Positions 52,492 to 60,238 of a stretch of 64,000 nt of DNA are shown here, one piece after another; position 1 is the stretch's first letter, and each line of letters starts with the position of its first letter. The notes beneath the pieces were generated by a model. The model was not told the DNA's origin and searched no databases. It was given only the letters and a program-made list of their open reading frames with translations. The translations under genes and the position numbers were made by a program. The DNA lies in the NCBI GenBank assembly GCA_016223025.1, contig JACRPU010000012.1:1-64000 (forward strand), in the 5' to 3' direction. This stretch comes from Nitrosomonadales bacterium (GTDB lineage Bacteria; Pseudomonadota; Gammaproteobacteria; Burkholderiales; Gallionellaceae).

Positions 52492-53801
52492 GCATCGCCA
52501 GCCTGTCGCTGGAACAGGCTCCGCCCATCTCGGTACCGTTCCGCTTCTTTCTCAGCGCACCGCTGTTCCTGCTGCTCGCCGCCCTCGCCCTGCTGGCGGC
52601 GGGGCCGGATGCGCTGCAATCGCGCTGGACACCCGCCCTGCTCGGCATCACCCACCTGCTCACCCTGGGCTGCATGGGCATGGTGATGAGCGGCGCCATG
52701 ATGCAACTGCTGCCGGTGCTGGCCGGTACGCCCGTACCCAACCCGCGCGGGGTGGCCTGGGCCATCCACCTGCCGCTGCTCGCCGGTTCCGCGCTGCTGG
52801 GCGGCGGCTTGTATTCCGGCGCCACCCTGCCGATTATCCTCGCCGTCCCTCTGCTCGCCTTTGCCTTTGCGGTGTTTCTCGGCCTATCGGTTTACAGCCT
52901 CGCGGTGCGCGCCCAGGCGCACAACGCCACCACGCGCGCCATGCTGATGGCGCTGGTCGCGCTGCTTTTCACGATCGTATTGGGCCTGCTGCTGGCCGCA
53001 GCCATAACCGGCCTGCTGGATTTGCCCATGCCGCAACTCGCCGCGCTGCACGTGGGGTGGGGGTTGCTCGGCTGGACAGCCTTGCTGGTGATCGGGGTGG
53101 CCTACCAGGTGGTGCCGATGTTCCAGCTTACGCCACCCTACCCGAAAGCTGTCGCGCGCTGGCTGGGCGGCACGCTGTTCGCGCTGCTGCTGTTGTGGTC
53201 GTTCCACCCGCTGCTGCCGGAACCCGCCTCCGGCATATTGGCCCTCGTTGCCGCGTGCGGGCTGGCCGCGTGCGTCGCCGCCTTCTCCGTCATCACTTTG
53301 CGCTTGCAGCATAAACGGCGCAGGAAAGTGCCGGACATCACCATGGAATTCTGGCGCACCGGGCTGGCCTGCCTGCTCGCCGCCTCGGTATTGTGGCTCG
53401 CCGGGCAACTCAGCGGCGCGCTGGCGGACAGCACGTTCTATCCTCTGGCGCTGGGTATATTGTTCCTCGTCGGCTTCGCCCTGTCGGTGATACAGGGAAT
53501 GCTGTACAAGATCGTGTCGTTCCTGGTCTGGTTCCACCTGCAAGGCAAGCTGCCCGTCGGAAAAACGCCCAACATGAAAGACATCATTTCCGACCGCGCC
53601 GCGCGCCGACACTGGCGCGCCCACCTCATCAGCCTGCCGTTCTGCCTCGCCGCCGCGCTATGGCCCTGGCCGTGGGTCTACGCGGCGGGCGGCGCGCTGC
53701 TGCTGGGCGCGGCGCTGCTGCTGGCCAACCTGGCCCGCGCGTCGAACCTCTACCGGCACGCCCTGGCTAACGGTCATGGCGCAGGCCACCCCGAAAAATG
53801 A
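52488..53801 (+). CDS. Polytopic membrane protein, haem-copper oxidase subunit I/NnrS-like
   Basis: This 437-residue protein has about 12 membrane segments and conserved histidines in GITHLLTLGCMGMVMSG, ALHVGWGLLGWTALLVIG and FLVWFHLQGKLPVG, reminiscent of NnrS or haem-copper oxidase subunit I relatives that lack a full set of haem ligands. It closes the RegBA-linked operon. The last residues (NGHGAGHPEK) are encoded by a palindromic repeat (53771 onward), so the C-terminus may be altered. Confidence 0.7.
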   Translation: MSIASLSLEQAPPISVPFRFFLSAPLFLLLAALALLAAGPDALQSRWTPALLGITHLLTLGCMGMVMSGAMMQLLPVLAGTPVPNPRGVAWAIHLPLLAGSALLGGGLYSGATLPIILAVPLLAFAFAVFLGLSVYSLAVRAQAHNATTRAMLMALVALLFTIVLGLLLAAAITGLLDLPMPQLAALHVGWGLLGWTALLVIGVAYQVVPMFQLTPPYPKAVARWLGGTLFALLLLWSFHPLLPEPASGILALVAACGLAACVAAFSVITLRLQHKRRRKVPDITMEFWRTGLACLLAASVLWLAGQLSGALADSTFYPLALGILFLVGFALSVIQGMLYKIVSFLVWFHLQGKLPVGKTPNMKDIISDRAARRHWRAHLISLPFCLAAALWPWPWVYAAGGALLLGAALLLANLARASNLYRHALANGHGAGHPEK

Positions 53802-53960
53802 ATCGCCTGCGCCCTGACCGTTTCCCTCACCCCAACCCTCTGAAGAAACCCCTGACCATTCGACTAAGCCCGCAAGCGGGCAAGTCGCTGGTTATCCCGC
53901 AAGCGGGCGAGGGGACGAACGAATTGCTACGCGAGATTCACGCTAACGCTTTGTGAGAAC
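53771..53960. repeat. Palindromic repeat cluster downstream of the redox operon
   Basis: GGTCATGGCGCAGGCCACCC to GCGCCCTGACCGTTTCCCTC is a hairpin unit also present at 33233. CCCGCAAGCGGGC occurs twice (53869-53905) and GCGAGATTCACGCTAACG (53932-53949) recurs near 33456. No gene was seen in 53802-53989. Confidence 0.75.
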
Positions 53961-53989
53961 AGTGGCTGCATCTCACCCGCCTGATTCAC

Positions 53990-54220
53990 CTACGCATCTT
54001 CCGCCTGATACAACACAACGAAAGCATCAAACAATGCCTTGATAGCGGGGAACTCTGCCTCGGCGGCAAGCGTGTTCATATCGAAGCCCAGGCAAACTTC
54101 CACATCCTTCTGCGACAGATAGTTCGCGTGGATCAGCACCTCGCGGATTTGGTCGGTATCGTCGGCATATTCGCGTGTATCAGCATCGTGGATCTGGAGC
54201 AGGACGTCCCTAACGGTCAT
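53990..54220 (-). CDS. Small hypothetical protein
   Basis: An open frame of about 76 residues from the ATG at 54220 (MTVRDVLLQIHDADTREYAD) ends QAEDA. The composition looks protein-like (acidic, helical) but I do not recognise it. The start overlaps the 3' end of an hsdM remnant. It may be a leftover of the same old restriction locus or a real small gene. Confidence 0.4.
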   Translation of the reverse strand: MTVRDVLLQIHDADTREYADDTDQIREVLIHANYLSQKDVEVCLGFDMNTLAAEAEFPAIKALFDAFVVLYQAEDA

Positions 54221-54310
54221 GGCGAGTAGTATTGGCACGTAATATATGTTTCCACGCGGAAATCAAAAATCCCGCCGTGCCGCAGGCGGGGTCGAGGATG
54301 CTTTCGCGCC
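54210..54310 (-). pseudogene. Remnant of a type I methyltransferase (hsdM)
   Basis: Read on -, the sequence encodes RESILDPACGTAGFLISAWK followed by HILRAN and a stop. DPACGTAGFL is motif I of N6-adenine type I HsdM proteins. Only about 33 codons remain, with no more of the gene on either side. It adjoins a MITE-like palindrome. Confidence 0.8.
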
Positions 54311-54329
54311 AAGACCGTGTACCCATAAT

Positions 54330-54465
54330 CTAGTAGAGCGTTCCGTTAAAACGGTTACAAATAAACCGTTCGGCCTGAGCTTGTCGAAGGCCAGTATTGG
54401 CGCGAGACTAGCGGTTCGACAAGCTCACCGCGAACGGTAATGGTTTTGCCGGAACGCTCTACTAG
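54330..54465. mobile_element. MITE-like palindrome with CTAG ends
   Basis: CTAGTAGAGCGTTCCG at 54330 is repeated inversely at 54450-54465, with arms of about 29 bases. Inside lie nested inverted repeats (ACCGTTCG and CGAACGGT, and CCTGAGCTTGTCGAAGG with GGTTCGACAAGCTCA). The right end is followed by GCCTTTTTTTC, so transcription may also end here. There is no coding capacity. Confidence 0.8.
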
Positions 54466-54583
54466 GCCTTTTTTTCATTGCTCTTATGTTGGGAAAAAAG
54501 TACATTTCGGATGAGGGAGCTTCAAGTAAATTTTACAACAAACAAGAACAAATCATGATGACCGAAAAATCATCAAACGCTGA

Positions 54584-57500
54584 ATGCTGAAACTCGAACA
54601 ACTACAGCCCAATGCCGCCATTCGTGGCATCGTGCCCGATGCGCTGGTGACGGTAGTCAACGTCCAGTGGTTTGGGTCTGAGGCACTGGAACTTACCTAT
54701 AAGACACCATCCGGCAAGGTGGCCAACGAGCTGCTTTACCGCCACGACGAGCCGCGTCTGGAGTTGGTCGAGCAAGGCAGGCCGTGGAGCTTCGACGGCG
54801 ATGGGGCGCTCTTCCGTTTGGTGTCCGAAGCGCAACGTATTCGCCTCGCGTATCTGTTTGACCCGGTGCTGGCGGTGCATACCTCCGTCGTTGATCCGCT
54901 TCCACACCAGATCACCGCTGTCTATGAACACATGCTGCCGCGACAGCCGTTACGCTTTCTTCTGGCAGACGACCCCGGTGCAGGCAAGACCATCATGGCG
55001 GGATTACTCATCAAAGAACTCATCGCACGGGGCGATTTGCAACGCTGCCTGATCGTCTGCCCCGGCAGCCTCGCAGAGCAGTGGCAGGATGAGCTGTACC
55101 GCCGTTTCCACTTACCATTCGAGATACTCACAAACGACAAACTGGAGGCTGCGCGCACCGGCAACTGGTTTCTCGAAACCAACCTGGTTATCGCCCGCCT
55201 CGACAAGCTCGCGCGCAACGAAGATGTGCAACTGAAACTCGAAGCGCCGGATTGTCGCTGGGACTTGGTGGTCTGCGACGAAGCACACAAAATGTCGGCC
55301 ACCGTGTTCGGGGGAGAAACCAAATACACCAAGCGTTATCGCCTCGGCCAACTGCTCTCGAACATCACCCGACATTTCCTGCTGATGTCAGCGACCCCGC
55401 ACAACGGCAAAGAAGCTGACTTCCAATTGTTCATGGCGCTATTGGACGGGGATCGGTTTGAAGGGCGCTACCGCGATGGCGTACACACCGCAGATGTCTC
55501 TGACCTGATGCGTCGGATGGTGAAAGAAAACCTGCTTAAGTTCGACGGTACGCCATTGTTCCCCCAGCGAATCGCCTACACTGTGCCCTACAAGCTGTCG
55601 GACGCTGAAGCAGCACTCTACGCGACCGTCACCGATTATGTCCGGGAAGAATTTAACCGTGCCGAGGCACTGGCAAATGACAAGCGCGCTGGCACTGTGG
55701 GCTTTGCGCTAACCATCTTGCAACGGAGACTGGCATCCTCGCCCGAAGCTATCTATCAATCATTGCGGCGCAGGCGCGAGCGCTTGGAAAGCAGGTTACG
55801 CGAACTTGAATTGCTCCAACGTGGTGGGCAGATTGCATCCATCGTGCCAACCACCGTGCCTATACTCGACACCGAAGACATCGAGGATTTGGACGAAGCA
55901 CCCGATAACGAAGTCGAAGCTGCCGAGGAAGAAATTCTCGATCAGGCCACAGCAGCTCGTTCCATTGCCGAGCTGCGCATCGAAATTGAAACACTCACTG
56001 GTCTGGAAGGGCAGGCATTAACTGTCCGTCGCAGCGGCACCGATACCAAGTGGCGCGAACTTGCCAGCCTGCTGAGCGAAATCTTTACCGATACTGACGC
56101 ACCTTATCGCGTTGCTGAACCTGAAGCGCCTTATGGCGCAGGCGCAATTCCACCACCCAAACACTCGTCTCACCAGAAGATCGTCATCTTCACCGAGCAT
56201 CGTGACACGCTGAACTATCTGGAGCAGCGCATCACCACGCTATTAGGCCGCAAGGAGGCCGTGGCCATCATCCACGGCGGCATTGGCCGCGAAGAACGCC
56301 TGAACGTACAGGAATTATTCAAATACGATCCCGAAGTGCAAGTGCTGCTGGCCACCGATGCCGCTGGTGAAGGCATCAACCTTCAGCGCGCGCACCTGAT
56401 GGTCAACTACGATCTGCCTTGGAACCCCAACCGGCTCGAACAGCGGTTTGGTCGCATCCATCGTATCGGACAAACCGAAGTCTGCCACCTGTGGAACCTG
56501 GTTGCCGACGATACCCGCGAAGGTGACGTGTATCGCAAGCTGCTGGAAAAGTTGGAGCAGGCGCGCCAGGCATTGGGCGGACAAGTGTTCGATGTGCTCG
56601 GCAAGCTCCAGTTCGAGGGCAAATCGCTACGAGAGTTGTTGATCGAAGCCATCCGCCACGGTGAAAAGCCCGAGGTCAAAGCGTTCCTCACCACTGTGCT
56701 CGACATAGCTCTTGACCGCGACCATCTGCAAAGTTTGCTCGACGAACGCGTGCTTGCCCACGACGCCATGGACTACAGTCAGGTGCAGCGCATCCGCGTG
56801 GACATGGAGCGCGCTGATGCGCGCCGCCTGCAACCTCACTACATCGAATCTTTTTCCCATGAAGCATTCAAGCGACTCGGCGGCACATCCAAGCAACGCG
56901 AACCGCGCCGCTACGAAGTTACCCACGTTCCCGCACCGGTACGCAATCGTGACCGGCTCATCGGCATCGGCGAACCCGTGCTGCCGCGCTACGAGCGCAT
57001 CGCCTTTGAGAAATCTTTGGTCGCACCTCAAGGTCAGCCGCTAGCCGCCTTCGTCTGCCCCGGTCACCCATTACTTGATTCAGTTATTGATCTCACACTG
57101 GAGCGCAACCGCGACCTGCTTAAGCGTGGCACCGTGCTGGTGGACGAGCGCGACTCAGGCACGACACCGCGCGTGCTGTTCTATCTGGAGCACTCCATTC
57201 AAGATGCCAGCATCACCCGTGCTGGCGAGCGCCGCGTTGTATCAAAGCGGATGCTCTATGTGGAGCAAGATGCCAGCGGAACAACCCGCCACGTTCACTA
57301 CGCACCCTATCTCGACTATCGTCCACTAGCCGATAGCGAACCCGGTATTGAAGCCATCCTCGACCGCCCCGAATGCCAGTGGATCAACCGCGATCCTTCG
57401 ACAAGCTCAGGACAGGGACTGGAGCAAAAGACTCAGGGTTATGCCATCGCCACCGTCGTGCCGGAACACCTGGCCGAAGTGCGCGACCGCAAGCTTGAAC

Positions 57501-58186
57501 TCATCGCCAAGACAGAGGCCGCAGTAAAGGATAGGCTCACCAAAGAAATCACCTACTGGGATCATCGCGCCGAAGAACTCAAGCTTCAGGAGCAGGCTGG
57601 CCGACCCAATGCCAAGCTCAACTCAAATGAGGCACGCAAGCGCGCCGACCTACTGCAAGGCAGGCTGCAAAAACGTCTTGAAGAATTGAAGTTGGAAGCG
57701 CAGATTTCACCCCTTCCACCGGTGGTGTTGGGTGGCATGTTGGTCGTGCCAACAGGTCTGATCAAAGTGATGGCAGGACAAACTGCACCAGCAGATACGC
57801 CCGTGGATACCCAAATCAGTGCAGCCCGTGCTCGCGCCGTCATCATGGACATCGAGCGCAGCTTGGGTTTTGAACCCACAGACCGTGAATTTGAAAAGCT
57901 GGGCTATGACATTGAAAGCCGCATTCCCGGCAGCGGCAAGTTGCGCTTCATCGAAGTGAAAGGCCGAGTTTCCGGTGCGCCCACCATCACTGTCACGCGC
58001 AATGAAATTCTTTACTCACTCAACAAACCGGACGACTTCATCCTCGCCATCGTCGAATTCACCGGCGAAGACACGCATCGCACCCACTACCTGCGCCAGC
58101 CATTCCAGCGTGAGCCGGATTTTGGCGTGACCAGCGTGAATTACGACTTCGCCGAATTATTGCAACGTTCCAGCTTGCCAAATTAA
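54584..58186 (+). CDS. SNF2-family helicase with C-terminal DUF3883-like domain
   Basis: The 1200-residue protein is a large SF2 motor of the HepA/SNF2 type (COG0553) common in defence loci. It has Walker A DDPGAGKTIMAGLLIKEL (about 128), VVCDEAHKMSA (about 230), LLMSATPHNGKEADF (about 267), QVLLATDAAGEGINLQRAHL (about 587) and motif VI EQRFGRIHRIGQTE. The C-terminus (about 1090-1190, IESRIPGSGKLRFIEVKGRV) resembles DUF3883. Near residue 940 DPSTSSGQG comes from an inserted repeat. It starts the second defence operon and may move on DNA marked by the methyltransferase. Confidence 0.88.
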   Translation: MLKLEQLQPNAAIRGIVPDALVTVVNVQWFGSEALELTYKTPSGKVANELLYRHDEPRLELVEQGRPWSFDGDGALFRLVSEAQRIRLAYLFDPVLAVHTSVVDPLPHQITAVYEHMLPRQPLRFLLADDPGAGKTIMAGLLIKELIARGDLQRCLIVCPGSLAEQWQDELYRRFHLPFEILTNDKLEAARTGNWFLETNLVIARLDKLARNEDVQLKLEAPDCRWDLVVCDEAHKMSATVFGGETKYTKRYRLGQLLSNITRHFLLMSATPHNGKEADFQLFMALLDGDRFEGRYRDGVHTADVSDLMRRMVKENLLKFDGTPLFPQRIAYTVPYKLSDAEAALYATVTDYVREEFNRAEALANDKRAGTVGFALTILQRRLASSPEAIYQSLRRRRERLESRLRELELLQRGGQIASIVPTTVPILDTEDIEDLDEAPDNEVEAAEEEILDQATAARSIAELRIEIETLTGLEGQALTVRRSGTDTKWRELASLLSEIFTDTDAPYRVAEPEAPYGAGAIPPPKHSSHQKIVIFTEHRDTLNYLEQRITTLLGRKEAVAIIHGGIGREERLNVQELFKYDPEVQVLLATDAAGEGINLQRAHLMVNYDLPWNPNRLEQRFGRIHRIGQTEVCHLWNLVADDTREGDVYRKLLEKLEQARQALGGQVFDVLGKLQFEGKSLRELLIEAIRHGEKPEVKAFLTTVLDIALDRDHLQSLLDERVLAHDAMDYSQVQRIRVDMERADARRLQPHYIESFSHEAFKRLGGTSKQREPRRYEVTHVPAPVRNRDRLIGIGEPVLPRYERIAFEKSLVAPQGQPLAAFVCPGHPLLDSVIDLTLERNRDLLKRGTVLVDERDSGTTPRVLFYLEHSIQDASITRAGERRVVSKRMLYVEQDASGTTRHVHYAPYLDYRPLADSEPGIEAILDRPECQWINRDPSTSSGQGLEQKTQGYAIATVVPEHLAEVRDRKLELIAKTEAAVKDRLTKEITYWDHRAEELKLQEQAGRPNAKLNSNEARKRADLLQGRLQKRLEELKLEAQISPLPPVVLGGMLVVPTGLIKVMAGQTAPADTPVDTQISAARARAVIMDIERSLGFEPTDREFEKLGYDIESRIPGSGKLRFIEVKGRVSGAPTITVTRNEILYSLNKPDDFILAIVEFTGEDTHRTHYLRQPFQREPDFGVTSVNYDFAELLQRSSLPN
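57395..57417. repeat. In-frame short repeat inside the helicase gene
   Basis: CCTTCGACAAGCTCAGGACA adds DPSTSSGQG to the protein without breaking the frame. The same half-site forms the core of the MITE-like element at 54371-54425, and a variant is at 2984-3009. Confidence 0.75.
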
Positions 58187-58252
58187 ATAAACATTGCTTT
58201 TTTGCGTTTTCAAGTAGAAAATTAACGCGTAAACATTACTTCGCGATCAAAC

Positions 58253-59539
58253 ATGCTTATCCAATTCAGCGTTGAAAACTATCGTTCGATTTTAGATCGG
58301 CAGACATTGAACATGTCGGCATCGAAGTATTTCAAGGAGATGGAGCAACTCAACACCTTCGATGCGGGCGCCATCGAGCAGTTGCCGCGTCTGCTCCGCT
58401 CCAATGTCATTTACGGCCCCAATGCCTCAGGCAAGAGCACCCTGGTTAACGCCTTGGATTTCATGCGTGACCGTGTCATCAACTCCGCCAAGGAGAGTCA
58501 GGCCAACGAGGAAATCGAAGTCACCCCATTCAAACTCACCTCTGCCTCCCGTGCGGGAGACAGCGAATTCGAGGTGGCGTTTATCGAAGAAGGCGTTCGC
58601 TACCAGTATGGCTTTCGCTGCAACCGGCAACGCTTCACCGAGGAATGGCTATTCGCTTATCCCGAAGGGCGCACACAGAAGTGGTTTCAGCGTGCTTTTG
58701 ATCCAAAAACCGGCAAGGATGATTACCGCTTCAGCACGGCATTTCTGGGTGGGCGCAAGCGCCAGGATTGGCGGGAACAAACACGCGGCAATGCCTTGTT
58801 TCTCTCCACGGCGCTCCAGCTCAACAACGAACAACTCAAACCCGTGCTGAATTGGTTTCAGCAACGCTTGCAGATCATCAAGGCGCACCAGATTCTTGCG
58901 CCCAACTTCACCATGACCCGCTGCCGCGATGAGGCGGCCAAAAACCGAGTACTCAAATTCATGAATTCCGCCGATCTCTCCATCGCCGATATTCATATCA
59001 AGGCACAAATTTTCTCGCCGGAAATCCTGCCCAAGGATATGCCCAACGCCTTGCGTGATGAGATTAGCCAGCAGATGGCGGGCAAGGAAATCATGCAAGC
59101 CAAGTTCATGCATGAAGACGTTGATAGCCGCGAACTCATCGAGTTCGACCAGGAAGAAGAGTCGGACGGCACACGAGCCCTCTTTGCGTTCTCAGGGCCT
59201 TGGCTGGATGTCATTGAAGAGGAGCGCGCCCTGGTGGTGGATGAACTCGACACCAGCCTGCATCCGTTGATCGTCCATTATCTGGTAAAGCTACTGCATC
59301 ACCAGGACCGCAAAGCACAACTCATTTTTACCACCCACGACACCACGATTCTTAGCCAGAAAATTCTTCGGCGCGACCAGATTTGGTTCATGGAAAAAAA
59401 CGACAAGAATGCCACCCAGCTCTATCCGCTGTCCGATTACAGCCCGCGCGACAACGAGGCCATCGAACGCGGCTATCTGAATGGCAGGTACGGCGGCATC
59501 CCGTTCCTGAAAGACCTGGATTTCCATGGGATCGGATGA
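58253..59539 (+). CDS. RloA-like AAA ATPase
   Basis: This 428-residue ABC-type ATPase has FSVENYRSILDRQTLNMSAS, Walker A VIYGPNASGKSTLVNALDFM (about 54), signature region EEESDGTRALFAFSG, Walker B ALVVDELDTSLHPLIVHYL and FTTHDTTILSQ, as in AAA_15 RloA proteins. RloA is always paired with RloB. Here rloB overlaps by 14 bases. The helicase ends 66 bases upstream. The pair is nested between the helicase and methyltransferase genes. Confidence 0.88.
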   Translation: MLIQFSVENYRSILDRQTLNMSASKYFKEMEQLNTFDAGAIEQLPRLLRSNVIYGPNASGKSTLVNALDFMRDRVINSAKESQANEEIEVTPFKLTSASRAGDSEFEVAFIEEGVRYQYGFRCNRQRFTEEWLFAYPEGRTQKWFQRAFDPKTGKDDYRFSTAFLGGRKRQDWREQTRGNALFLSTALQLNNEQLKPVLNWFQQRLQIIKAHQILAPNFTMTRCRDEAAKNRVLKFMNSADLSIADIHIKAQIFSPEILPKDMPNALRDEISQQMAGKEIMQAKFMHEDVDSRELIEFDQEEESDGTRALFAFSGPWLDVIEEERALVVDELDTSLHPLIVHYLVKLLHHQDRKAQLIFTTHDTTILSQKILRRDQIWFMEKNDKNATQLYPLSDYSPRDNEAIERGYLNGRYGGIPFLKDLDFHGIG

Positions 59540-60224
59540 CCTCTTCAAAAAGCGCAAGGCGCAGAAGAGCGATGAGCTTGAAAGGCAGCGTCGCGAGCGC
59601 GCCAAAGGCTCGCGCTTTCTCATTGTTTGCGAGGGCATGAAGACCGAGCCTTACTACTTTGATGAATTCTGCCAAGTTCACCAACTGCGTACACCTCGCG
59701 TGCGAATCGCGCCGGGAGAGGAAGGCTCGTCACCCGATTGCGTGGTGGCCTATGCGGAAAATCTATTCGAGGAAGACGCCCAACTGGGGCCGGACCGCTA
59801 CGACCAGGTCTTCTGTGTCATTGACCGTGACAAGCATTCGACATACCAGGCAGCCATCCAGCGTATCGCAGACCTGAATGCCGAAGGCAAACCATTCGTC
59901 GTCATCCCATCCGTTCCCTGCTTCGAGTATTGGCTACTACTGCATTTCACCTACACCCGCCAGTCTTTCCATGCTGCGGGCAAGCGCTCCATCTGCGGAA
60001 CGGTCATCCAGGAGCTGCGCAAACAGCCTGGCTTCGCTGGCTACGAGAAGGCGCAACGGGGCATCTACAGCAGACTGAAGGAGCTGACTGGCACGGCAAT
60101 CAAACATGCTCAACGGGCAGCAAAAGATGCCAAAAAGACCGGGGAGGACAACCCGTCAACCTGCGTCCACCACCTGGTCGAAAAACTACAGGAACTTGCG
60201 GCCACCCATGGCCGCAGGCAATAG
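59526..60224 (+). CDS. RloB-like protein
   Basis: The 232-residue product has the RloB domain: [20 protein letters not shown], acidic [27 protein letters not shown] and the late [16 protein letters not shown]. RloB resembles TOPRIM-type nucleases and, with RloA, is found in R-M loci of Campylobacter and others. The effector role is inference. It ends 14 bases before the DUF1156 gene. Confidence 0.87.
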   Translation: MGSDDLFKKRKAQKSDELERQRRERAKGSRFLIVCEGMKTEPYYFDEFCQVHQLRTPRVRIAPGEEGSSPDCVVAYAENLFEEDAQLGPDRYDQVFCVIDRDKHSTYQAAIQRIADLNAEGKPFVVIPSVPCFEYWLLLHFTYTRQSFHAAGKRSICGTVIQELRKQPGFAGYEKAQRGIYSRLKELTGTAIKHAQRAAKDAKKTGEDNPSTCVHHLVEKLQELAATHGRRQ

Positions 60225-60238
60225 CATTAAGGCATCCC

